Of a stretch of 64,000 nucleotides of DNA, positions 34,893-45,327 are shown piece by piece. Position numbers and translations under genes: made by a program. This DNA comes from Blepharisma stoltei (lineage: Eukaryota; Ciliophora; Heterotrichea; Heterotrichida; Blepharismidae). Positions within the stretch are counted from its first letter, which is position 1; the number at the start of each line of letters is the position of its first letter. The stretch spans positions 620,001-684,000 of the forward strand of contig CAJZBQ010000025.1 of assembly GCA_914767885.1 (NCBI GenBank), given 5' to 3'. The notes beneath the pieces were generated by a model. That model ran no database searches. It was not told the DNA's origin and saw only the letters and a list, made by a program, of their open reading frames with translations.

Positions 34893-37533
34893 TTATTTTA
34901 GTTTTGTAATTTTTATATCGACTTCAATCTCAAAGCCATCTTCAATTCAGCTAGTTTTCAGGGTTTCTACCTTATTTTTTGTGATATCGGATTCACAAAA
35001 TTTATTTTCTTCTATGCTTGGAAGTTCTTTCTGTGTTGATAAAAATACACCCAATCGCTGGCCTGTTTCCTGATACCCAAAAGTCATTTTCATTACATTT
35101 TGATACTCGCTTAGCTCTATTTCTGACCTACCTCTATAACAGCCAAACTTTTGATTTGGGTCATAAGCTACATAGCTATTACTTTTGCACACAAATTCTG
35201 AGCTGGCTTGGTCATACACCTCTACAAATCCTTCAACACATTTGCAAATACCATTATCAATAACAGTATTTGGGTTTTTACAAGCCAAACAATTATTTCT
35301 GGCTGAACATTTTGCGCAGCCATTTGAGCATTCTATAATGAAAATTACTTTTACAGATATCACCTTTTGAATAATACCCGTCATTGCAGATACAATAGCC
35401 CGAAACTGGGCTTGAATTTGGGTCTGCGCAGCTTTTGCAATAATCGTAAACTTCACACTCAGCACAAAGCTTATGGCATTCTAAATATTTTTTACTTTGA
35501 CAGGAATCAGACGCCGGCTCAGATTAAATTATAGCAAGTTATGTGCATTTAAGCCCTTATGCTGGCTCCACTTAGCAACAGGAAAGCTGCAAGATTGGAG
35601 CCAGGCCGATTTTTAAGTTAATAGTCATTGTTGAGAGCCTGAGAAACCATCTCTATAAATATCTAGCTTTTTTTTACAAAAACTGCTTCTTGAGCAAAGC
35701 TGAAATCAGCGGAAATGTGCTGGCCCTCTAGCTTGCACTCATGCAGCTCTCTGCATCAAAAAAGCCACATCTGGATATGCATAAAGTTATTCTTCAAAAA
35801 CTCAGGGCCACTCTTCTGTTTTATTCTTTGACGTCTTCTCAACATATTCCCCTTTCTGGCAGTTCGGCTTGATTTTTTTTTCGAATTCTCCTTCTTCCAT
35901 TCCTTTTCCAGGATAAGCCAAGTCATCTCTATTATAGTAAAAATAAAGCAGCTTATCAGCACAATGGTCTTCTTGTGGGAGTTTCCCATACTCATATAGC
36001 TCAATTATGCTTTTCACTAGCTTTGTCAAGCCTGTAGCTTTTACTGCTACAGGATAATTGTCCTGATGTGTAAGCGTGATGTCGACTATATCATTTTCAA
36101 AGTCTCATTTTGCTATAGAATTGGACATTAGCCAGGTATGGCAGCTATTTATGTCATCAAGAGAGTCTTTTGGCCCTGCAGGCTTAATAAAGAGCCTTTT
36201 ATGAAAATCAATTGGCTCACTTGTGTAGACTAGATCAAAATCAGGGTTTGCAGCAGCTGCATATGCTATTGTAAGGGCTGGCCTGTATAAATAGCATCAT
36301 CCTTCTTTTGGGAGCTCTGTGTGGGTCCAGCTGAGAGCAATATAATAATTAGAATTCCTAAACCTGACAAACGGGGACCCACCTCTTAGGAATCCTGGCT
36401 TCCATTTATAATCTCCATGTACCCTAATGCAATTTCCATCAGTTTTACAGTTAATTATTTGGAAATTTTCGAAGTTATATACGAAATATAAATGCTCGTT
36501 ATCTATAATGAGAGGCGACCAGTTTTTTTCCATAATTACGACTTTGCCTTGATGCTCTGGAATAAAAAGCTGCTGGGTTTTCTTTGTGGTATAGCTATAA
36601 ATAAACATAGGCCGTGCTGATAAATCAAGCTTTTTCATATTAAAAGCAATAAAAAATTGATCAGAAAACGCTCTGAAAAGCCGTCCGTCTTCTGGGCCGC
36701 TGTTTTCAATACTCCAGGAATGAGGAATGTCTAATAGTTAAAGTGCTTAGGGTGTTGCCTGATCTGCAGGATAACTATCAAAGCCCCATGAGATCGCCAA
36801 ATTAGTGACCCTTTTGATCTTGTCGAACATTTTGAACAAATGGCGGTTAGCTACCCCACGGGCTGCGTTACCTTGCCTTTCCCTAACTTGGCTCAGCTGT
36901 TTTTCACCTAGAGTCTCCCTCCCCATAGCAAAATCTATGCCATTACCCTGTGCCAAGCATTCATCTTACAATGAGTCCCATGATATTTCAGAGAAAAGTT
37001 TCATGGATAAACTGGACCCTATATTAAAAATTCCATAAGGGAGAAAAAGTTAGCAAGAAATAACTTCTCTCAAAAAAAGCATTTTTATTTATAGGTATGT
37101 CTAATACAGAAGGGACTTTTGTTGACCCAATTATAATTTCATCTTTAACTTCTTTCCAGTCTTTATCATAAAAAGTAGTATAAATAAAGCAAATTCTAGA
37201 TAAGACCCATACCCGCATAGCTACTAAAAATAAATTTCTTTCAGGGACTCAGACTGCTGAAGGGTGGAGGTATCTGATATCTTTTATTTGGACTTTTTCT
37301 TTTCAGTCATTAGGAATTACCTGGTGGATTGTGCTGAAAAGAGATTCTTTGTTGATAAAGCCTTTTATATAAACTTCAAGCTTTTCATTATCATTGAAGT
37401 AGGTGTCCTCTTGCAGTAGATTTATTTTGCTGTTTATATCAAAGAATGGGCATCCATTGCGGATTTGGAATTCTGTTTCTGAACTTATACGAACCCATAA
37501 AAGGCTTAATAATAGAAGTAAGCCTTTTGGCAT
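34893..37533 (-). CDS. Gene F: secreted beta-propeller carbohydrate-enzyme-like protein with Cys-rich tail
   Basis: ATG 37533 encodes a signal peptide (MPKGLLLLLSLLWVRISS). The body (about residues 25-390) has 'YLHPSAVWVPERNLFLVAMRVW', 'GPEDGRLFRAFSD', 'EKNWSPLIIDNEHLYFVYNF', 'GGSPFVRF' and 'LVYTSEPIDF'. The 'GPEDPR' and 'EKNW(S/T)P' words resemble five-bladed propeller glycosidases, phosphorylases and beta-mannosyltransferases (GH43/GH130/GT91-like); this is my recognition of motifs, not a search result. The tail has EGF-like Cys clusters and a final beta-rich domain. TGA is Trp many times; 'YDKDWKEV' uses TGG where gene G has TGA. Two introns and two insertions, once removed, give 1,947 nt, 649 codons, TAA stop. 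Confidence 0.72.
35333..35348 (-). other. 16-nt intron in gene F
   Basis: Minus-strand GTAATTTTCATTATAG lies between 'GDICK' and 'KCSNGCAKC', phase 1. The paralog F2 has a 15-nt intron at the identical codon. Confidence 0.82.
35481..35495 (-). other. 15-nt intron in gene F
   Basis: Minus-strand GTAAAAAATATTTAG; removal gives 'SDSCQKCHKLCAEC'. It can also be read through in frame (15 nt, no stop), but the F2 intron at the same codon supports splicing. Confidence 0.72.
35518..35810 (-). mobile_element. Insertion e in gene F (293 bp)
   Basis: Joins 'NKTEE' to 'PASDSCQ' when removed with a GAG repeat, correcting the phase. GC-richer than flanks; on the minus strand AATAACTTTATGC lies near the start and CTATAATTTAATC at the end, like elements a and b. 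Long duplications were not found, so the edges are less certain. Confidence 0.55.
36737..37092 (-). mobile_element. Retroposon-like element f (356 bp) inside gene F
   Basis: 14-bp flanking repeats AGGAATGTCTAATA (36723-36736) and AGGTATGTCTAATA (37093-37106). It splits 'KVPSVLDIP' from 'HSWSIENSGPEDGRLF'. Removal with one repeat (370 bp) restores phase. GC-rich interior. Confidence 0.85.
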
Positions 37534-37984
37534 TTTTACCTTTTCAAAAATTATAAAATTAAAAAAACTTAATTGAAAGTTATTTTTGGATAAAAGAAAG
37601 CTGGAATTTTTTTGGAAAAGATAAATAAGGTTAAATGGTATTAATTGGGTTTTGTTTCTAAATTTAAATTTTTTAAAAAAACTTATGTTTTAGCTATCTT
37701 TATGCAGATTTCAAGCAGAATTCCATTTTTTGTAAAGCATTTTTATAGTGTTTGGGTTTTATTTTTTTAAATCTGAATCACAATATTCAGTTTCTCCCAG
37801 ATAAGAAGCTCAGATATACACTTATTGATAGAACTAGAGATAAAACTTATTTCTCAGTTTCCACTCTAAATTTTATATCATATATAATTTTTATTTTTCT
37901 AAAACTTCATTCGGTCTGTAGCATTTACACATTTTAGCTCTCTCATAATCTCTATGATTTTTACTTTCACATAAATAGCTGTTT
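37534..37984. other. Intergenic, upstream of gene F
   Basis: AT-rich; a 61-codon plus-strand frame at 37752 has no support. No regulatory motif assigned. Confidence 0.4.
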
Positions 37985-38095
37985 ATATCTTCATTATAAC
38001 TTCTAAAAATCCTTTGAGGCAAGTACAAACTTGATTATCCACAATTGCATTCGCCTTCTTGCTTTCCAAGCAAATCTCATAGTCTAACTCTGCCC

Positions 38096-38225
38096 CTTTA
38101 TGAGAGAGCAAAAAAAAAATTTTAAATAAAATGAAATCTATTTAATTTTAATAGCATTATTAAATAAAATTAAAAAAAATAATCCCTCCGTTAGCAAGCA
38201 AGTTTATTGCTCAAGGAGGAGAATA
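38096..38225. mobile_element. MITE remnant
   Basis: GAGAGAGCAAAAAA near 38102 and AATCCCTCCGTTAGC ... GCTCAAGGAGGAG near 38180-38220 recall a decayed alpha-type end. No duplication can be read. Confidence 0.4.
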
Positions 38226-38447
38226 AGCATTTAGCACAACCCTCAGGACACACTACATAAGCCTTAATTAAGTATAATTAAGGTATTCAGAGCAGTGTAA
38301 CAGCAGACTATGTAGAATTTACCTTTAAATTCTCCTTCATAATTTAAATAAAGCTTTTTCACAATTTTTAGGATTATTTTTCTGACCGAATTTCTTCGTA
38401 ACTATTCATGCATTGAAAAATCATATAAATTAAAATAAAATTTCTGA

Positions 38448-38564
38448 CTCCCTATGATTGGTAAGTGAGCAAAATAAGCAAGGCTAATTCTTTTTAAAAT
38501 TTTTCTCAATTAATTTTTCAAAAAGTAGAGATTTCTAATATATTGTTCGCCTGCCAAGGAGTGA
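38448..38564. mobile_element. Short decayed MITE, 117 bp, TGA duplication
   Basis: TGA at 38445-38447 and 38562-38564, ends CTCCCTATGATTGG and CGCCTGCCAAGGAG, with GTGAGCAAAA and GTTCGCCT as eroded cores. Confidence 0.55.
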
Positions 38565-39130
38565 GTGAGCATTTATTTTTGAAGGAAGGTTTCCTAATTT
38601 GTATAAGCTAGTTAATTGATGATAATTGTGCACAGTCCGACTGCTTTTATAGAAATTGTTGAGCATCACCAAGAGTGAAAAGAAGGTCTGCAATGTCATT
38701 TTTGGTGTCGAAATTTGCAATTGAGTTGCCTAAAGTTCAGGACACGTGACCATGAGCTCATTAAAATTCCATCTTTAAACTTAAATAAAAAATTAGCAAA
38801 AGTAAATCTATTTGTCTTTATTTTTGTCTGATAACTATCTGGATAGCCTTTTTTACAATATTATCTAAGTATTCTTTATCAGTAAAGTCTTTTACGTAAA
38901 TATTCAGTTTTCTTTATTATTATATTGAATTTATAAATATGCGGATTTAGCTGTTTATATTGAAGTATGGGCATCAATTAATCAATTGAAGCTCTCCTAC
39001 AAGATTGGCATTTGCCTTGCTAATTAAAAGCAGCGTTCTAATATTAAACAGTTTTTTTATTTTCAACTACCCGTGCGTTCCATTTTATATTTTGGAATTT
39101 CATTAAATTTGAATGGAGCTTAATGAAAGA

Positions 39131-40429
39131 ATGCTATTTATCGCATTTTTCTTAAGCTGACCTATCTGAAGCTACTTCGTTTATGAAGAAACTGTTCCAA
39201 CTTTTCGAGGCTGCCCTGCTTTAGACCCCAATAGCCATATCAAAATATTGAAAAATAGCACCTTTTACTACAAAAATGCTCAAAAGTCAGAGGAATTTAT
39301 TAAAATCTTATTTGATCCAAAGCAAATTAGGAGCCTGCTTGTTCCATATATCATCCCTGAAGAGATGGAAAGATTCAAAAATAAGCCAGATGACATTCAA
39401 GTTTTTTATCCTTCTGCTATATGGCTAGAAGAAAAAAATACATTTTTTGCAGTTGTAAGGGTTAGTATTTTTAATTCTTATAGTTTTCTTTATGCTACAT
39501 TTTTTGATTCTGAGTGAAATGAAGTTAGGAAAAATGAAACAATAGGAAATATCACAGTCCCAGGAATTATTGAAATCGAAAAAATGTGAAAAGAGCACAG
39601 CTCAGGGCCTGAGGACCCAAGAATTTTTAGAGCGCTGAAAGGTGAGCTATTTATGACTTTTAATTTGCTGATGAAGGATAAAAAAAGGCTGATGCATATT
39701 TTTGACGTTTCTGCAGGGATAGCGAGACCACTATTGATTAAGGAATATGCCAAAAAAGAAAAAGTCATTGAGAAAAATTGGACCCCTTTAATAGTTGATG
39801 ACCAGCATATTTTTTTCATTTATAATTACAAGAATTTACAAGTTATAGACTGCAGTTTAGAAAACAAGATATGCAAAAAAGTTAGAGGAACTTACGATCA
39901 TGCCCCGAGCTCTATCAAAGGTGGTTCTCCATACGTCCGGTTTGCTGATACCAATTATTTTGTCTCCTTTATATTTACAAATGTCGTCACCGAAGCTCCT
40001 GAAATTTCATGCAAGCCTTATCGCCCTGCCTTGTCTATAATCGAGTTTATTCCTGGCGACAAGCCAGATTTTAAGCTAATTTACACGAGTGAGCCTATTG
40101 ATTTTCAAAATAAAGTGTTTTTGTCTCCAGTGTCCAAGCATAAATCAATCAAGGAAATTCTCGACTGTAATTTTGCAAGGGTTTTAATGGTCCATTCTAT
40201 ATCAAAGTGAGACTATGCGGATGATATAGTCGATTTAACTCTGTCTATAAATGACTCGGTACCTTTAGCTATAAGAGTGACGGGGATGACTGATATGGTT
40301 AGATACATTATCAATATGTATGACTATGGGAGGCTTGAAGAAAAAGAAGACTGCGCCATATTAATGTCCTTTAGTTACCACAAACAGTTGTGGCCTAGGA
40401 ATCTTTTTAAAATGAATAAATATAGTTAG
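39131..40429 (+). CDS. Gene G: secreted beta-propeller carbohydrate-enzyme-like protein without Cys-rich tail
   Basis: 1,299 nt, 432 aa, open under UGA=Trp, TAG stop. The start at 39131 is chosen because it gives a signal peptide with two TGA-encoded Trp (MLFIAFFLSWPIWSYF), followed by 'FRGCPALDPN' as in gene F. Propeller motifs: 'FYPSAIWLEEKNTFFAVVRV', 'SGPEDPRIFRALKGELF', 'EKNWTPLIVDDQHIFFIYNY', 'GGSPYVRFADTNYFVSF', 'LIYTSEPIDF'. It ends soon after 'EEKEDCA', where gene F continues into its Cys-rich tail. No IES or intron is needed. It ends 8 bp before the convergent stop of F2. Function as for gene F; substrate unknown. Confidence 0.75.
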
Positions 40430-40868
40430 ATAAGACTTTAAAGTTTAGTAACTTTTACTTCTAGGTCTATAAGATATCCTCCTTTTATTGAGCTTGCTTC
40501 TAGCTTCTGGACGCTTCCCTTGGCCATTTCAAAGTCGCAGTAAAAGGTTTCTTTTGATGGAGTGGCTATTATAGGATTTATGCCTGATAAAATCATTGAT
40601 AAAGAATTTTCGTCTGGGCTCATATAATACCCGAAATTTGTGCCAAACAAATTTGGGTATTCATTTTTATTGATTCCGGAATGGCCTCTTTAGCATCCGT
40701 ATTTGCTGTAGAAAGACATAGGATCTTCACAGGAGTGCTCATTAGAATTTAAAACTTCGAGAAAGCCTTCTAAACACTTACAAATACCATCATCAGACAC
40801 AGAATTAGGAGCCTTACACTTTAAGCATCTGTCTGCCGATGCGCATGTCAAACAATTTTTAGAGCAGG

Positions 40869-40883
40869 CTGTCTAAATCTTAC
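40869..40883 (-). other. 15-nt intron in F2
   Basis: Minus-strand GTAAGATTTAGACAG between 'DNICK' and 'ACSKNCLTC'; contains TAG in frame. Same codon position and phase as the 16-nt gene F intron. Confidence 0.82.
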
Positions 40884-41021
40884 CTTTGCAGATATTATCC
40901 TTCTTATCTATATAGAACCCGTCCTTACAGAAACAATATCCTCATTTAATTTCTGCATTTTTATCTTTGCATTTAGTACAATAGTAATAAATTTCACATT
41001 CAGCACAGACTTCAATGCATT

Positions 41022-41036
41022 CTTAGTTACCCTTAC
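41022..41036 (-). other. 15-nt intron in F2
   Basis: Minus-strand GTAAGGGTAACTAAG; an in-frame TAA makes removal necessary. Splicing gives 'NKCEKCIEVCAEC'. Confidence 0.82.
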
Positions 41037-41728
41037 TTTCACATTTATTAGACTGGAAATTCAAAAAATGCTTTTCCTTGCAGCCCCCTTTGCTGGCAGC
41101 AGCCTCATTCTTTTCAAACTCCTTTTCCTCAATCCCTTTAAGTGGGCTGACTAATTCTTTTTTCTCATAGTAATCATATGCGAATTTTTCAGCACATTTT
41201 CGCTCCTCAGGAAGTATCTCTTTTTCATAAGCCTCAATTATTTTACCTATATATTTTAACAGTCCTTTGGCTTTAACGACAAGCTGGAGCTCATCGTCAA
41301 CGCTGAGTGTGAGGTCAGCTATATCCGAATTTTCGTCAATTTTTGCGATAGAATTGGGAATCAGCCATCCTCCAGGCCCACAAAAGACTCTTTCCCCTGG
41401 GTTTTTATATTTGGTTACTGGGGTTAAAATAATCCTGTACATAAAATCAATTGGCTCACTCGTATAAAGCAGCTTAAAGTCTTGGTATTTAGCTTTGATT
41501 AGCAAAAGTGAGGGTCTATAAAGCTTGCATCAGCCGTTTTTGGTGTATCCTAAATGGGTAAAACCAAAGGAAAAATAATAATCAGTGCTTTTATATGGCT
41601 GAAAAGCAGTCCCACCTCTTAAAATCCCAGGTTCTCTTTGAAATTTCCCCGAAACCCTGGTGCAAGGACTTTCATCAGTACAGTCAATGACCTGGAAATT
41701 TTCAAAATTATAAACAAAGTAAATATCT

Positions 41729-42807
41729 ACACCCTATTGCCTCCTCATATTTGTGATGAAGAAAAAGCTAGGTTCAATGAGTTTCGCCCATCAGACAAAG
41801 AGAAAACTCGTATATTTTTCCCTTCTGCCCTTTGGTTACCTGAAAAACAGCTTTATTTAGCTGCTGTTAGGGTTTCTATCTTAGACTCATATAGCTATGT
41901 ATACTTAACCTTTTTTAACTCTGACTGAATTGAAGTCAGAAATACTGAATTTGTAGGGAAAACCCAGGTGCCCAGCATAATCACACTAGGGAAAATGAAA
42001 AAAGAATTATGGTGGGGTCCTGAGGATCCTCGCCTTTTTCGAGCTTTGTCAAACGAAATTTTTTTTATTGCCACCTTAATGGAAGGCCAGCCAAATTTCA
42101 ACCGACAAATAAACCTCTATAGGTTTTCAACAGCAACCCATAGAAAGCTGGAATTACAAGAGCACACTGGAAAGACCTGGCGTGTCGAAAAAAACTGAAG
42201 CCCACTCATAATTGATAGCGTGCATTTATATTTTTTATATAAGTATGAGGACACGCAGGTAATTGACTGCACTGAGGAGCACCTCCCTTGTAAAAGGCAA
42301 TTCGGCTCTGACAAAGGATCTAGTCGCACCTTTGGTTCAACCCCCTACATTAGATTTTTAAATACAAATTATTTCGTATCATTTGCCCAGACAAAATATG
42401 ATTTCATAAAGCCTCATCATAGGCCTGCTTTATCTATTATAGAAGCCTTAGAAGGAGGAGAGTTCAAAATAATTTACACGAGCGAGCCACTAAATTTCCC
42501 TTCTACCTTGCTTGCAAATCCGAAATGGATTAATACAAAATTTTCGAAAAATGACATGAGGAGGATTATGATGGTCACAAGTATTGCTAATTGGGATTTC
42601 CAAAGTGGAATCGCTGATCTGACCGTGAGTCTTGACGATGAAATTGCTGTGGCAGTTAAAGTGGATGGGTTGACTGATTTTGTGCAATATGTGATTAATG
42701 TTTATGAGTATGCGAGATTGCCTGATGAGAGTAGCTGTGCTGATAAGCTTGGGGAGGAATATTTTAGAAGTCTGCCACAGGGGGTTTTTATTGATAATAA
42801 TTCTTAA
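41729..42807 (+). pseudogene. G2: 5'-truncated G paralog, head-to-head with F2
   Basis: Open under UGA=Trp from 'YTLLPPHICDEEKARF' to 'GVFIDNNS' with TAA at 42805-42807. It keeps 'FFPSALWLPEKQLYLAAVRV', 'WGPEDPRLFRALSNEIF', 'VEKNWSPLIID' and 'IIYTSEPLNF'. It lacks the signal peptide and first 60 or so residues, and upstream in-frame sequence is the antisense of F2, so an ATG at 41638 is probably not the true start. The frame is otherwise clean, suggesting a recent break or a missing first segment located elsewhere. Confidence 0.65.
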
Positions 42808-43039
42808 TTATTTATTAGATACTGGGCGATTTTTATAAATTATTTGCTAAATTTGCTTTTTATTGAGGATATTAAATTTAATTTTGATATTTAATTCCTT
42901 ATCTTTAAGTCAAAATTTATAAACTTCTCAAATAATGCTTATTTTCTTATTTTTATATATTGTGGAGCAGGCAAGTGTCATTTTCTTTGAGTTATCAATC
43001 TAAATGAAATTATATACTGCTGAAATATCAATGGATTTA

Positions 43040-43520
43040 TGTCGACACCACTAAGTAATTTAATAAAGGCTTCATGACTACAAAAATGCACTTCCATCAG
43101 GCTTCTTATGCTACGTTTTACGATTTTTATGTTTATCTTGATTTAGGAAAAGCAAAAGGATTTCGAATTAGCACAATTAAAAAGGAATAGCGAAAGAAGT
43201 TCGCAAAAATATATCTTTTATCAGGTCCAACTAGAAGGATAATCCATTATTAGTACAGTCTTAAAGGATAAACCTAATAGAACAGCACCTATAGTTCGAG
43301 GAATTCATAACAAAATTATTTGCAGTTGATCTTGATCAAGTTAAAGGAAATTTGGATAATCCAGGGTCTGCTTTCCCAGAATAAAAATTCTGAATTCAGG
43401 ATTTTAAAAATTGGCAGCTCTTAAACTTTAAAATTATAGTCATTAGCAGTAATCTTCAAATCTTGGGCGCTTAAGAGCTACTCATTCTTTGTCTTGATTA
43501 CAATTCCGATTTTATTTAAT
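43040..43520 (+). pseudogene. G-family remnant (G3)
   Basis: Plus-strand echoes of the family in order: 'ASYATFYD' (cf. 'LYATFFDSE'), 'LLSGPTRRI' (cf. 'SGPEDPRIF') and 'FKNWQLL' (cf. 'EKNWTPL'), with many stops. Weak but collinear. Confidence 0.4.
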
Positions 43521-45327
43521 TAAAAGGCCAACTATTTTTAAGTAATCCATTATAAATGCTAAACTGTACACTAGTTGTTTCGAAATTTCAGAAAAAAGCT
43601 GATTGATGCAATATGTGTAGCAGCTTAGAAATTCTGAAGAACTTGGCTTGCAATTCTGCATGTTGGGCTGATACAAGAAGTGAAAGAGAAATGGTCGCCC
43701 AAAAGCTGATAAAATTGCTGGACCAAAACCTTTTGTTATTTTTAGAGAAAGGCTTAGATCATAAGATATGAGCTATCAAGAAAGAATAAATAATATTGAA
43801 GAGAAAATAAGTGAATTGTACGAAGAAGAACGAAATAATAAATCTGTAGGAACAGGAGATGTGAAAATAATTCGCAGAACAGTTCATTAGTAGATAAGAG
43901 ATTTAGGGACTGAGCAGAAAATAATAGATCTTGAATATCGTTGAGCTTAAATGCCGCAGAGCATCATGATAATTTTGATACCGCTCATACAATCCCATAA
44001 GAGGTATGGCTATCTTGATGACCAACTTATTACTCTTGAAAAATTAAAGCATCTGAATAATTCACATGAAGAATTAAGCAATAATTTATTTGAAGAATCA
44101 AAATTTGAGCAAAAATATGATTGCTTTTAAATAGGAATGAGATGAAAAAGTTAAAAAGTGACACCATCATAAGCCAAGTGAAAAATATTCAAGAGTGCAA
44201 GATGTGTTGTATAAAAAATCAAAGATCACTATGATTCAATAGCAGAATAAAAGAAAAGCTTAATAAAATGAAAGAAAAAGACAATCATTCAATACTTAAG
44301 CATAAATTCTCTTATAAATGTAGCAGAAAATATCTTATCATTCTTTAAAGCACTATCAATCCCAAACCTAAACAAATTTAAATAGCCGCCTTAAGATCTT
44401 TAAATTGCACTATAATTTAATTAAGAATCACTAAGCGGTTACATTACGCATTTTTATATACAAAATTTATAAAAATTAACTAAATCTTGCTGAATTTTTT
44501 AATTTTAACTACATTTATTAATAGCTTGTTCTTATGTGTTATGCAATAAACGAGAATTTAAATAAATGCCCTTTGGCAGGTAGCCAGCATATATAAATAG
44601 GATGAATTAGGGATCAGATAACCAAAACTGTCCAGTTAATAAACCTATAAAATAATCAAGCTGATAAGAAATAAAATATATATTGGAAATTTGGCTTGCA
44701 TTAAATAAACTTTAAGTCACCATTAAGTACTGATATTAATTTTAGAAATTTTATATAGCAATAAGCGATTCTTGAGGTTTAAAAATCGTTTTGCATTTTG
44801 AATTAGGCTTGTCCAGCTAGAAATTTAGCATTAAAGTTGAAGGGCTCCCATTTAGCTATAGTTATCCGCAAAAATATTATTTTCACCTCACCAACTTACT
44901 TATTTTTACTGAAAAGCTTCAGCAGCATAATGACAGTTTGAATTTTCGTCCCTTTGCATTCGATTTTTATCAATTTTGATCTAATATGAGTACTCCCTAT
45001 TGCAATAATATCTCAGAGGTGAGTATATATTTCTTTATCAGGGTCACTATTGCGAATTTTTGTAGCATAAACTAAAAAATTAAATTATTCACACAAAATT
45101 AAGGATGAAGATTATTTAAGACTTAACAGCTTATATATATAAAAATGGTAATTTTAAAATTTTATTTTTATAATTTCATATCTATTTCAAGGGCAAAGCA
45201 TTTTAAACTTTGCTTAGAACCCTTATATATAGAGTCAGCTACTGTCACAAAATTTAAATTAATTAACTTAAATAGAAGATTTAGTTATGATACTAATTAT
45301 TAACACATAATTAAGAATAAAGCTTGT
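43521..45327. other. Mostly non-coding stretch with possible coding debris
   Basis: 43560-44330 has a more coding-like base mix with lysine/glutamate-rich short frames ('ERINNIEEKISELYEEERNN') but stops throughout, so perhaps a dead coiled-coil gene. 44340-45327 is AT-rich, with nothing recognised. Confidence 0.35.

Larger units (their letters stand above)
37985..39050 (-). pseudogene. F-family remnant (F3)
   Basis: Three blocks follow gene F order on the minus strand: N-terminal strand region (38830-39030, echo of 'NSKINLLQEDTYFND'), the 'NSIAKWDFENDIVD' region (38580-38730, still 'SKFAIEL' on the other strand), and the Cys-rich tail (37985-38090, 'NAIVDNQVCTCLKGFLEV'). All carry stops and shifts. 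Two decayed MITEs lie inside it. Confidence 0.55.
40438..41728 (-). pseudogene. F2: 5'-truncated, nonsense-bearing F paralog
   Basis: Reads from 'DIYFVYNFENFQVIDC' (41728) through 'LLYTSEPIDF', 'FCGPGGWLIPNSIAK' and the Cys-rich tail to a TAA at 40438-40440. The first half (signal peptide, 'PSAxW', 'GPEDPR', 'EKNW') is absent; the sequence instead runs into the head of G2 on the other strand. An in-frame TAA at 40690-40692 replaces the Tyr of 'GCYRGR' in gene F. Both 15-nt introns are kept, so it probably decayed after leaving an active, intron-bearing parent. Confidence 0.75.

Noticed and set aside
41729-42807. Treating F2 and G2 as two halves of one scrambled gene
   Set aside because: Their contents overlap (both contain the 'YTSEPxxF' region), so they cannot be complementary pieces of a single coding sequence.
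43740-44150. Coiled-coil gene around 43770 (plus strand)
   Set aside because: Frames are short, with stops even under UGA=Trp, and no intron or IES model joined them; recorded only as debris.
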